In this document: positions 1 to 11,000 of the stretch, piece after piece | How the letters are laid out: every line of letters begins with the position of its first letter | Position numbering within the stretch: the first letter of the stretch is position 1 | Notes under the pieces: generated by a model | Seen by the model: only the letters and a program-made list of their open reading frames with translations | Database searches by the model: none | Told to the model about the DNA's origin: nothing | Translations under genes and position numbers: made by a program | Source: Phoronis australis | Lineage: Eukaryota > Phoronida > Phoronidae | Reading direction: 5' to 3' | DNA length: 27,437 nucleotides | NCBI GenBank assembly: GCA_002633005.1 | Contig: NMRA01000647.1 | Span: 201,324-228,760, forward strand

Positions 1-2
1 TA

Positions 3-299
3 GCTGCCCTAACCTTGTACTTGTCTACTTTTCAGCCCTCTCCTGGCCCCTTGTTCCAACACCTCAGTGGATCACCGGTTACCCGTTCCTGCTTCAACTC
101 CATGTTAACTAAAGTGGTTTCCTTTGTAGGACTCGACACCAAGGCTTATACGTCTCATAGCTTTCGCATTGGCGCCGCCACCTCTGCGGCCAGCCGGGGC
201 GTCCCTGAACCGGTGATCCAGCGCATGGGGCGCTGGAAATCTGACGCACTAAAAAACTACATTCGCATGTCTGCTTTTCCTCTTCCCCAGGCTTCTTGA
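3..299 (+). CDS. Tyrosine recombinase, C-terminal end (DIRS/Ngaro-type retrotransposon), partial
   Basis: The reading frame is open from the left edge to a TGA at 297-299, so only the last 98 residues are in the window. They carry the catalytic end of a tyrosine recombinase: the H-x-x-R box (HSFR, His codon 156-158, Arg codon 165-167), the GRW block with Trp in the second-His position (codon 234-236), and the nucleophile Tyr in the YIR motif (codon 258-260). The spacing and the SHSFRIGAATSAA style match recombinases of DIRS/Ngaro-type retrotransposons, which integrate through a circular intermediate and use no DDE integrase. Crypton transposons carry a related enzyme and are the main alternative. 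All catalytic residues visible here are intact and there is no frameshift. The reverse transcriptase part would lie outside the window. Confidence 0.8.
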   Translation, partial: AALTLYLSTFQPSPGPLFQHLSGSPVTRSCFNSMLTKVVSFVGLDTKAYTSHSFRIGAATSAASRGVPEPVIQRMGRWKSDALKNYIRMSAFPLPQAS

Positions 300-312
300 A
301 CTCCTGGTGAGC

Positions 313-475
313 CTGTTGTTGCAGCTCCCCACTTCTCTCACTTTGCTTTTCAGCCCCTCCCACTCCTCTGGGTCTGTGGTTTCAGCCCACTAGGTCAGGA
401 CTGTTGTTGCAGCCGGCCTCCTCCCGTTCGCAGGTCTGTTGTTGCAGCCTGTGGCCCAAGGCCTGTAGTTGCAGG
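313..475 (+). repeat. Cluster of five 13-bp CTGTTGTTGCAGC-like units
   Basis: Three identical copies of CTGTTGTTGCAGC lie at 313-325, 401-413 and 436-448, with degenerate copies at 374-386 and about 463-475. They start 14 bp after the recombinase stop codon. The spacing is irregular, so this is a clustered motif and not a simple tandem array. DIRS/Ngaro elements are known to end in short split repeats, so these are probably part of that element's 3' end. That assignment is inference. Confidence 0.6.
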
Positions 476-761
476 CTTCAATTTCTAGTCATTAGTTCTA
501 GTTAACTTTACTTACATTTCGTTATGTTCTTGTTTTTTATATTCTAGACTTATGTATTCTAATTTCCTGTTATCCTGTTTAGTACCTATATTTTATCATA
601 GTCTAACCTTGTTATTGCCCGGGTTGCGCTTCCTCGGATGGGCGATGTCAGCATTCCGTGCTGCCATTATGGCGTTTTTTGCATGCCCATCTTGCAGAGT
701 CTTAGTTAGTTTTATCTATTACGTCATAATAAATGACAATATTCTCAATCCTCCTCTTGTT
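476..761. other. Non-coding stretch between the two retrotransposons
   Basis: AT-rich sequence with no convincing coding frame. An AATAAA lies at about 729 on the plus strand and could serve the recombinase element. The boundary between that element and the LINE to the right was not located. Confidence 0.4.
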
Positions 762-1460
762 TTACTCTGCAACATAGCTCGTGGCGTACCCCGGGCAAAA
801 TAGATTACGATAAAGGGTGTTTCTGGCATCTAAGAAAAATGGACACTCAAACAGAAAATGTAGTTCAGTTTCGACCTGACCAGTGTGACAAAGACAACAA
901 ATCCTGTCATCAAATTCTAGAGAACGAAAACGCCCAACCTCAACCAATAGCTGTACGGTTCCGGTTCTAATTTGAGCAATTGACCTACTAGGCCGAGTTA
1001 AGTCTAAAAGCACGTAAGGCTCAACTTTAAAGACATTCTTCATCAAAACATAGGTTCTTAACTTTGGTTTCGAACGGATTTCAAACAACCACCTATTACA
1101 GGCCAAATCATGCAAAATATTCTTACAGTGAGATAGATTGACTGAACGTAAGTTATTAAAACAATCCGAAATCCCTAATTCTTCAAAAATGCTCAAAACT
1201 TCAGAAGACCAATTAATGGTACAAGTAGTGTAGTCCCACCAAAATATTCGGTATGTTAGTCTATGATCCTCGAAATTAATAATACGATTCCACATTCTCA
1301 AAAGCTCAATTTTCCGCCTAACACTGGGGAATTCCCACCCCATGTCAACCATAACAGCATGATTAGGAGCGAATTTGTGAACGCCTAAGAAAAATCGCGC
1401 GACTCTATTCTGAATGACATCATAATCCTGTAGACTAGAGCCGCCCAGACACCTACACAA
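762..1460 (-). pseudogene. LINE ORF2 C-terminal region with CCHC zinc finger
   Basis: An open stretch of about 230 codons ends at a stop complementary to TTA at 762-764. Near its end is C-x2-C-x9-H-x4-C (CCLCHTGQVETELHFLFEC), the CCHC knuckle found at the C-terminus of many LINE ORF2 proteins. The preceding RSIAQIRTGTVQLLVEVGRF block is also typical. It is the continuation of the RT fragment to its right, separated by one frameshift near 1440. The frame of this part is intact, so the copy may be fairly young despite the damage upstream. Confidence 0.75.
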
Positions 1461-2085
1461 TAATCTCTAACAGGCACAACACACGCATTGAATATTGTAG
1501 TGAATGTTCTGTACCTCATATTTTCATTCTTTTTAAATTTATTAATTAAAGTACCCAAAGCTCTTCCGGCAGATTCGGACAGAGTTTTAGCAGTTTCAGA
1601 AAATGTCAAATGTTCATTTAGAATTATTCCTAAATATTTATATTTGGGTACATATTCTAGGTCTTGTCGACCCAACCGAAATGGATATAAACTACGAGAG
1701 ACATGCTTGGATCTGAAGTGAATAATATTAGTTTTTTTCCTGATTGACAATTAGACTCCATTTAGAGCACCATTTATCAACTATTAATTCAATAAACCCT
1801 GTAAATTTTCTTCGCTCTCGGCAAGTACCACTATATCATCAGCATAATACAAAGATGAAACATTATCAGCACCGATAGGAATTCCTAAATTTGACTGTTT
1901 TAATTCCGTTGCCAAATCATTTATACATAGTGCAAAAAGAGTAGGTGATAAAACATCTCCTTGTTTGACCCCACAAGATGTATAAAACCAGTCCGTAAAG
2001 GTATTATCATAACACAGGATTGAGTTTTGGCATAAATATTTTTAACCGATTCATAAAACTTTCCAACTATCATAGCATAGCTTTC
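1385..2085 (-). pseudogene. LINE reverse transcriptase fragment (palm and thumb)
   Basis: The minus strand encodes a GVKQGDVLSPTLF block followed by a YYADD box at 1835-1849. The two Asp residues of YADD are the metal-binding catalytic pair of reverse transcriptases. Further down come an IIHFRSK segment, KYLGIILNEHL and a helical region typical of the LINE RT thumb. The frame is broken near 2005, by a stop after GLLN near 1775, and again near 1440, where reading passes into the frame of the zinc-finger part. The protein cannot be made as it stands. Confidence 0.8.
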
Positions 2086-2509
2086 AGACGTGCTGAGGCT
2101 GAAATAAGAATGATTTTTCTATGATCGAGAGACCCGTGTCTCAGATGTTTTGTTTTTCCAAAACCGCGGATATCGGTGTCAAAAAGAAAGAAATGCGACG
2201 ATTTTCAAAAGGTGACTTTGATAGCTGATATCTCTGTGCTAATTAAAAATCTGAGATACGCTTCCCTGAGCATGCAGTGTCAACAAGGGAATACGTAGCT
2301 CAAACAAAAAGTCATCCAATGTTTAGGTTTATTAAAAACCTTATTTTCTTTACAAACTCTGCAAGTTATTAAAAATTAATTTCTCATTTTTCATACTTGT
2401 TCTCCCATTTTGAACACACATTTGACACACAGAAAATAGCTGAACAGTCGAAAGCAGTCCGATTTAAAAGACTTGCTCAGCACAGCCAAACATTTAATAA
2501 ATAGCCAAG
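2086..2509. other. Intergenic, no feature recognised
   Basis: No coding frame, RNA gene or repeat could be supported. Short self-complementary words such as GAGACCCGTGTCTC occur but are too small to interpret. Confidence 0.4.
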
Positions 2510-2729
2510 TAGTACACAGCTTCATTTTCGTGATATGTTTCAAGGTGCTCTACTCATTCTCAAAGGTACATGAACCAGCATGATGAAAAGGTTAAGGTAA
2601 CAAGTAAAATATGCATCTGTGAGACATGATAGATCAGTGACACAAGGTCTAAAGGCTTGTCACTGTCCCTGTACCTTTGAGAATGAGTAGTGCACCTTGC
2701 AACATGTCAGGAAACGAAGCTGTGTACTA
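2510..2729. repeat. 220-bp fold-back repeat (MITE-like), about 60-bp inverted arms
   Basis: The left arm (2510-2571) and the right arm (2670-2729) are reverse complements over about 60 bp with only a few mismatches. The outer ends begin and finish with TAGTACACAGCTTC and its complement. The loop of about 98 bp contains a second perfect hairpin, AGTGACA at 2636-2642 with TGTCACT at 2658-2664. No ORF is present. The shape fits a non-autonomous MITE or fold-back element. A clear target-site duplication was not found, so the superfamily is unknown. Confidence 0.75.
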
Positions 2730-3815
2730 ATTGATTATTTAAAAAATACTAATAAAACTTTATTTTGATGATTTCAACCAATCCTCATTTTGCCACCTGC
2801 TAACACTTGAATGATAGAGGCAGGATTCAACTAAAATTCATACTCCCTGAGTCACAGAGCGGATATTATGGTTCTTGATGGCTGGACCGGACCTTCCCTA
2901 CAGCTGGTTAGCTCGCCTAAAGCGTCTGGTCACGCTTGCCCGTTTAGTAGACTTTGTGTGGAATTTTCAAATATTACTCAAAACATTTGAGGTTTTTCGA
3001 AGGTTGTGGAGCATTATTTTGTTTTAGAGAACTACGTGGGAACGTCAGTTTAATATCTGTTGATAGACCAAAACCGAGTTTGGTCTCTTAGTATATGTTG
3101 CTTTTGTTACATGTATGTATCCCCTACATATTGAGACCTGCTCACACCCACTAAAATAACGAACGCCCAAAATTTATAAAACTTACTTTAATCGGGGTTA
3201 TTACAATTGAGTCCAAAATTAATTAAATTGTAATTTTTACATTTTGACACCAGTCAATGTGTCATGGATAAACGTACACTTTATTTTACTAATCATGGCG
3301 GTAGAGGGCAATGCAATCAAGGAACACGTAGAGATACTCGTATGGCGCTGAGTGGGGCTACCTTTAGAACCAAAACATGAGCATTTTAGAACATGTAATT
3401 CTACAGTAGGACATCTCATTCTGTGCAACAAAACCTAAGGGAGGGTCGGCAAATCGGAGAAATCTTGGTCATAGTGAGAATGGGAAGGCTGCAGAGAGGT
3501 GAGAGGCGATACTGTCAGCAAAATTCTACGGAAGGGTGAATAGTTCAAATTCCACACGTTCACTAATTATTTTGCCCTCACCAAAACATGCCAAAACCTT
3601 TTCTCTGTGGAATGTTAAGATTTGTAACATCCTTGACCGTCTAAATCCACTTTGATAAATGCGTGCATTACAATGGCTACTCTGATTGTCAGTAACTTGA
3701 AACAAAGAAAACGTCTTTAATTATTAAAGCAACAATCGGTCACAAATGAATTTTATCGACCGACTTCATTACATGTTGTTTCCGTTCATCTTTAATTCAT
3801 GCTTGTCAACAATGC

Positions 3816-3940
3816 CACGTGTATGCTTGCGCGAAGTTGGTATACTAGTTTGCTCGTAGTCATGACGACAACTTATCAATTACAGCAGGTAGGAATGGAA
3901 ATCGATTGCGAATGTAAGCAATCCACTCGTAGGTCACGTG
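3816..3940. promoter_or_regulatory. Two CACGTG E-boxes upstream of the WD40 gene
   Basis: Perfect palindromic CACGTG hexamers lie at 3816-3821 and 3935-3940, about 360 and 480 bp upstream of the start codon. This is the core bound by bHLH-ZIP factors such as USF, MITF and MYC. Function is inference from position only. Confidence 0.25.
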
Positions 3941-4180
3941 GCACGGCTAAAAATTCTTGACACTGAAAAACTATTGTAGATGTGGAAACCACGCCTGGCG
4001 GGTGAAGATATGTAGCAGATTTTTCGGACTTTGTCTCAGGTGGTTTCAGTACTAGTGGGAATCAGCTTAGGTATTCGTACCAAGAAACTGGATACTTCTT
4101 ATGAATAATATACACATGTCGTTATGTTAGCAAAGTATTACGCGAGCGTTTCGTCGAATTGTTTCTAGCTATGACGATGT

Positions 4181-4190
4181 CGCCATATTG
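4181..4190. promoter_or_regulatory. YY1-like motif near the WD40 gene start
   Basis: CGCCATATTG matches the reverse complement of the AAnATGGCG core bound by YY1, a common motif near metazoan transcription starts. It lies 110 bp upstream of the preferred start codon. It may mark the core promoter, but the motif is short. Confidence 0.2.
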
Positions 4191-4300
4191 AATGAACCTC
4201 ACTGTCGCTTGTATGCTTGCTCATACGACTAACTTAGCAGTTTCGCTTCTTTTAGTTTAGTAGAAAAATTTATATGCCTTTTGAGAAACTTTTGCACAAG

Positions 4301-5065
4301 ATGGGGCTTTGCGGTTCGAAGACTGGCAATCCCAAAAATGCGACGTTCCATCTGCAAACGTGCCACGACCATGTGGGCGGAATAAATTGTATGGGTCTGA
4401 GTGAAGATGGGTCGGTGTTGGCAACAGGAAGTGAGGATTCCACGGTGCGTCTGTGGAGCACGAAAACCGAAGAGTGCGAGTGTATTGGTATTCTAAAGGG
4501 GCACGAAGAATACATCACATATGTACTGATTGAGGAGAACTTCGTTGTTACAGCCAGTGCTGACAAAACAATTCGCAAATGGGACATCAGCACGTGCGAA
4601 TGTGTCGCCAAGTTCATCGGACATCTGTCGTTGGTAAATCGCGTCATCTGCACTGGGGATTTTATTTTCAGCAGTAGCTACGACAGGACGGCGAGATGTT
4701 GGGACTTTGACTCCGAGGAATGCATTCGAGTTTTCAGTGGACACAAGAGAGGTGTTTATCCCCTTGTCTTCATCCCAGCCGACGGCGAGGACATTACGCC
4801 GGAGTCGTTCGACTGGGAGGGCAACAAAGATTTACTCATTACCGGTTCAGCGGACTTTACTGCGCGATCTTGGTCATTCGAAACTGGTAAGACACTGCGC
4901 GTGTTCCGTGGGCACAAGGGGGCGATTACAACGATGGGCACAGACCCCACTGGCAAGACCCTGTACACGGGCTCGGCTGACTTTACAGTCATGAGTTGGA
5001 ATATCATGAAGGGAGAAAAACTGAAAGTGTTTGATGGCCACGGTTCGGCTGTAATTTGCATGCAG
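4301..5065 (+). CDS. WDR86: WDR86 exon 1: acylation motif and WD repeats 1-5 plus start of 6
   Basis: This 255-codon exon begins MGLCGSKTGN: Gly2, Ser6 and Lys7 fit the N-myristoyltransferase pattern and Cys4 is a typical palmitoylation site. Repeat-ending Trp residues lie at about 52, 94, 134, 191 and 233, and GH dipeptides start repeats at about 67, 107, 147, 204 and 246. Repeat 4 carries an acidic insertion (GEDITPESFDWEGNKD) between strands. The exon ends in phase 0 after Cys-Met-Gln at a GTAGGT donor. That so many repeats sit in one uninterrupted exon while later repeats are split suggests past intron loss here. Confidence 0.9.
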
Positions 5066-8000
5066 GTAGGTCGTTGCGGTGTAGGGAAATCTGGTACGGG
5101 GTGGATGTTATGAGGTGACAAAGTCACAATAAGATTATGAGGGTATGTATTTATAACTCTGCGTGTTTAGTCAACTGTACCAATGACGTCATGAAATCTT
5201 ATTTGATACAAATGTTCAAGATGAGACCTCCGAGCGCTGTCACAGTTTCCGGCGTTTTATGCAATTTTTTCGTGAAACTCATAAAAGTCCTATACTTTAA
5301 CGGTCTCTCCTGTAAATATGGATCAATTCAAGACAATTCCTAACATCTAGAGAACAGTACATCAAACACATTTGAAAGTTTCATACGTCTCCAATCAGCA
5401 GCTTCCGAGACATACACTGACGTAGTGCCTCAAAAAGAATTTTATAAATATATTTTGAGAGATTTAATAGCCTTTACTTGTTGCTAAGGAGCAAGCCAAA
5501 AATTAAAGAATGTATCTATTTTTCTGTTATGGGTGTTGTACGTAATGGGTGGAAGACCGTCTCCGCCGTTGTTGTTTTAATCAGTGCGATACTGAGGAGT
5601 TGTGAGGAAAGACCGCGGAGAGCCTCCTTTTTCAGACATGAAAAGGACGTGCGCTTGTGGAGGCTGTAGTAAAAGCAAACTGACTGAGAACGTTTCTGTG
5701 TTCAAATTTCTTAATCAAGGAAAAGTTTCACAGAAATGGCATCGGTTTGTGCGCTGCACGAGAGTGTAGAATGTTAGAGTGGAACATACGTTTCAGTCGG
5801 GAGTCACAATTTGTTCGCCGGCTCGATTCAAGGAATCGTGTTTCGATCAAACACAAAACGGTGTTACGACGAAGGATTCGCCACGTATTTTGTAAGTGTA
5901 TTTGCAAATTTTAGAAATAACGAAAAAACTTCTCCTATTCTAGGGCGAGTGATGCCAGGTCCTCGACCCCGTCCCAGATCGAGTGCTATGACACGTAGGC
6001 TTATTCAATGTGTTTAGACCGTGCTCATTCCATCATGGCAGTGGTGAATACGAATGACCTAGGTTTACTGTGGCCTTTGTCAGTGATTCTTTAGTGTCCA
6101 TTTTGTGAATATTGACCACCCCTTGGTTCATTTGGTTTTTAATTCACGTATGTATGAAGCATTTCTAATGCAAGTGGGTCGAGTTCATTACGGCCTCAAA
6201 GTCGATGAAAGTTCGCTAAGTGGGAAATCGAATTCATTTTCGGATTCTTCCGTGGTGCCCGTGTCCTCTATCCTCCCTGTCTGCATGAGAATTGTCCAGT
6301 TCTCACTCAAAATCATCCTCGTCTCCTGACCTGCTGTGTTCCGCCATTGCAATTGATTGTCAAGTAACCAAACGTCTTCCATCCATTACGTCATTTGGTG
6401 GGAAACTTGGAAATAACTAGTATTTCTTCAAAATTAAAAATATCGCAACTACATTGGCATGAAAATGGCTTGTTTACTTAGACTTTATGGTATTCATTTC
6501 ATATTAGCTAACTGAAAAGTCAAAAACTATGAAAATGCATGGTGGGAACTCATTAACGAATGGGAAAAGGCATCCTCAGGTTCATCTCTCTGTCTATGCT
6601 TCTCCTTTCTCCGCGACCGAACTGTTTGTGATCTGGAGTTCTGTAGAAACAGGAAACCAAAGAAGAATGTTAACTGTTAGAGAACTAAGTGTTGAATAAG
6701 TTTTAGGGGCACTCCCGATTGTAGGATGCAAACATAATAAGAACTTTAATGTGCAGTTACATAGCAAAGAAGTTATAAATTTCAAAAGGTCTTCACGAAA
6801 ACGACCTTTTCTTACTATTTGGGTAAGAACAACGAATGGGAATACACTTTTGAATTATTAGACTCCATGGCAACCATCTCCCGATGCTCTTACAAAATGG
6901 TTATGCGTGCAGTTAGACATCCAGGCCTGAGCAGGGAGCGCAATCAATCTTTTTTCTCCCAGAAACATCCGCAAACGCTAAAGAAAGCAATCTTCATCTG
7001 ACAACTATGACGTTACTTTTTGCCATGACACTAATCAAATATTTATTCTTGTCTGGTAAAACAACTTATGTTTGCGATGTGCTACGGCGCGTGTTGGCCT
7101 ATGCGTTCAAATTGGTTCAATATGCAGCACATCTACAATAGAAATAGGATGTCTACATCTTTTGAGATGAGCGTTTTTACGAAAAAATGACAAATCGCTT
7201 TGCATATGAGATTTCTTTTCTCTTTAATTTCAGAGATTTCATAGCTTTCAAACTTTTTTAAATGGTTCAATTCTGACTGTTCAGTATCATCACGTTTGTA
7301 GTCACCATAGCGTTAAATGAGTCTGTTCAGATTGGAATAGTAAATTCCTCGTAGTTAAAAGTAGGCACGTAACAACATGAGTTCGCCTGAATTTTCCATG
7401 TCACCACGTACGCTCATTGGGCAACTTATTTAGGAATTTACACGGGCATAAGTTCAACCAGTGTTTTTCCTAAAACAAATTCACTTGATTATCGATACAG
7501 CTCCATTATGATAGTGGGAGCACCTGGAGAACACATCGATAACCAATAACTTCTAAATAAGCTGCATAATAACTGGGACATAAAACAAAGGCGATATCGA
7601 TATGAGGTTACTTAAGTCGTTACAAAATAGAATCAGGCACTGTTGAGGTTGTTCTGTGTCTTTGTACGGCTTCAATTGTCAATAATTCATAGGAAAGACA
7701 ATGCACGACCGAGATGTCTTCAACATATGTGTATACATGTACCAGATCCATAAGGCGACAACGTGCTAAATCACGATCGGCGAGAAAAATGATTTTTGTA
7801 GATCACGATATATTCGAACTATTCAGTTCCTCAGCGGTCACAGTCCCGCAGTTTGATTGCGAAGTTTAACCTGAAAATCATAGCATTTTAAGTGTATTTA
7901 AAACTGCATTTCGCTCTGTTTAGCAGACTCTAAAACGAAAATCGAATTTGACCCTTTACTTTCGCAACTTCGTGAGATGATTCTATGGTTCTATTTTCGG

Positions 8001-11000
8001 CACCAACGAGAACATCGAAACCATCAGCGACTGAAAAAAGGCTTCAGAGTTTATTATGGCAATCTTAAAAATTGCGAATTCAGAAATGACTTTTACCGGG
8101 TAGTGACTTGAGTTGATAACGGAAATGGGACCTATTGTATAAGAGTAGAAGGCTTAATTCGATTTCTGTTTTTAGCCAGCTAAAGAGGGCGGATATGAAG
8201 TCACCGGTCTTGATTTCAGCGAATGACAATCAATAGATTTCAATGCCGTCAAATGACCACGAGGTAGGCGTACACATGAAGTGTATTTGCATGGTAAAAG
8301 TACCTGATGTATGTGAAAGTTCCCAAGTAATTTAACACTTAACTTCGTCACCATTTTTTCAAAAATCTGAATAGGCCAGAAAAATACATGACTGTGTGTT
8401 TCTCGTCTGCGCCGGATGCATATTAATTGAAAACAGAGAAAGCGTACCCCTGCTCCATTTTGTTCATTCTTGTTTTTTTCAAACCTCACTCGAAAACGTG
8501 CATTGTCGTGGCTTAACAACTCAGGCACGCTGTATAGCCAGTGACGTATGGAGGTTTTCTTTAGTGAGGGGACCAAGAAAATGTGAACTCTCCGCCCTGG
8601 TCGTTAACAGTATCGAGTCAGGGCTTCTGATTTTAAATGCTGCTGATGTCAGCTGAACACTTGTTTGTGAGATAGTAAACAAACAGAACAAAACCTCGTC
8701 AGTTTTGACATTCACGGACCAGAACCAAGTATGCGTTTTGGCCTTAAAGATATACCTGATTTTAGAAATTCAAAGCATTGTAGTATGTGACGTTGCATAC
8801 GTGAAAGGCTGACATCTGTAGTCTATCCCAACTGTGGACAGGCAGAGTTACACAAGTAGACCTATGACGTCAGATCTGAACATCCAACTGTATGAGGCAA
8901 ACCCCTTTGAGCTAGGGGTGTTTTAGATAGTCCGGCTTTTATGTAACCAACTGACGATGATGAATATATCAGCAAGGATCGACATTTGTTAACCGAATAC
9001 ATGTTTGTTTTATGTTCCCAATTCTGGAATTAACTTATTTAAGGCAGTAGCGTTTTTAAAGTTGCATATATTTCAAGCTATATCTCGCTTTTTAGCATGC
9101 TAAAGCTGAAAATCGAATTATTATGGCGAATAGGGCCAATGTGAATCAGTTAAGGCCACGTTTAGTACGCGATTTCATTATAATGCTTGTTACATTTTTT
9201 CCATGATCAACGTCACAAGAATGTACGTGATCTATTCGCAAACCTTGACCTTGGCAAGTTTAGTGCCTGTGCAGACTGGTCGACATAGGTTAGGCCTAAA
9301 TAGTCATTTCTTTACATTTTCATTTTACTAGAGAGTTGAAAATTTTATTTTATTGGTCAAATACCATGATTCCAAAGTGAATTGAGCTCTATTTTTACAA
9401 CAAAAGAAGAGACCTAATTTTTAGAACATGAGATACAACTAATAACAATAACAACAGTAGTGATATTAGAATAAGTAATGTCTATCGTGCTTATCTTGTC
9501 TCTGTTGTAACTACATTGTACTTTTCCATAAATAGTAATGCACATATTAACAGATATAATCAAACGTATAATGCTTAGCTTTGCTGTGCGGCTACAACTT
9601 TGCCGTATAATGGATTCAGATCAATGAGGATGTACGCTGCAAAAACTTCTTTATTGTATTTTTGATTTCAGCACGTTCTGATTTAAATACTACATACGCA
9701 CACAGACAAGTGAATAAGCACAACCGCAGGAAATGCCTTTTAAGAGTTCTCGTCGGAGCATGCATAAATCCAACAACGAGAATACACCTGATTTTAGATA
9801 ATTACAACCGTAATCAAAATGAATGTGAATTTATGCTTAATTACGAATTGGGTTAGTTAAATGTCTGGCTTAAGTAATGTGTGTGAACCATGGTAAGTTA
9901 GCGATCACTTTTCTCAGAACTGTTTTGTAGGTAAATAATCCCCAGGGGTATTTAACTTACTTTTAAGAGAACAATGCGTCACACGATTATATGTAGGTCT
10001 GTGTACCTGTATAGTCTAGACAGAAGTTACAGACTCCGTTGTCTTCATGGTATCCAGTATTTCACACATCTCCCTTTCGTCACCACTGAAACGTGACGTG
10101 GAGGCAGTTTTTTTGGCAAAAATGAGCATTTAGTGGAATTTCAGATCGAAAGGTGGCATTGCTAAAGATGCTCTTCCCGGCTATTTATTTTTCATTTGAA
10201 ATTTCGTAAGCTAAGTTTAATAGAAACAAATTCAGTGAAATTTTTTTCTTGTCAAATTATTTTTTTTTCAAACAGACAACAAACATTTTCAAATTACGCT
10301 AAACTTCTTTCAAATTTTATAATCTCTGGTAGTACTTAGTGAACTTCAGTTTATATGAACTTAGAAAATATGTAGTGAAAAACACAATTGACAAAAACTC
10401 GGGTAAAGTGACAAGATTTTAAGGGAGTCTCGAGCGAGTTTTGAACAGGTGAAATCATACACGCTGGCATGAGACAATCCCCGTGTGCAAAACGCACAAA
10501 TTCAATCATCAAACTGTATGTGGGATGTATTACTGGAGTAAAAATGACATTGTGTAGCTTCATTGATTTTTGAACGTGCATGACGAACATGCACAGAATA
10601 AATATTGGAAAACTAAACACTGAACCGAGGCACTGTAATTTTTAGCTTGAAGCGAACACCCCGCTGGTTGACTACCACATAATTACTCAAATCAAATCAA
10701 GAGTGAACTTTAGAATTCTTTGAGCACATTTTCATAATTCTAGTCACGTCCAAAGTCATCGACCTGCAATGGAATTGTGTGAGAGCTACACTCATTGTGA
10801 CTGAGTAGAAAACACTGGGTTAATTTCCATCCATAATATTTTGAATAGAAATTGAGTAACATTTTGCGATCGATCACCGGCGCTACAATGTTTACTTTTA
10901 TTTCGTTGCTGCTGCCATGGAACTGATGGATATCGAGGCTCCATCAATATGCCCTCATTAGCCGTAGTCACCACACAATACCGTTCGTTGTGGTGACAAA

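Larger units (their letters stand above)
762..2085 (-). mobile_element. 5'-truncated, frameshifted non-LTR retrotransposon (LINE)
   Basis: Read on the minus strand, this segment gives the end of a reverse transcriptase palm with its YADD box, the RT thumb region, and a C-terminal CCHC zinc finger, in the order expected for a LINE ORF2. Coding similarity fades near 2085, so the element lacks its endonuclease and most of the RT, as is usual for 5'-truncated LINE copies. At least three frame breaks occur (near 2005, 1775 and 1440). The clade (CR1, L2, Jockey or other) cannot be settled by eye. No poly-A tail or target duplication was identified. Confidence 0.8.
2730..4300. other. Intergenic region and presumed promoter/5' UTR of the WD40 gene
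   Basis: No convincing protein is encoded on either strand. The 3' part must contain the promoter and 5' UTR of the WD40 gene, but no TATA box or transcription start could be placed. Any non-coding first exon would also lie here and cannot be seen. Confidence 0.4.

Noticed and set aside
2884-2945. tRNA-like A-box (TGGTTAGCTCG) suggesting a tRNA or SINE head
   Set aside because: No matching B-box (GGTTCGAnTCC) at the right distance and no cloverleaf could be drawn.
4270-4653. 127-codon frame antisense to WDR86 exon 1, and other frames at 4493-5127
   Set aside because: They lie over a clear WD40 exon and have no features of their own. They are shadows of its codon usage.
8172-8715. Overlapping 134-, 86- and 64-codon frames
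   Set aside because: Frames on both strands over the same AT-rich stretch with no motif in any; chance frames.
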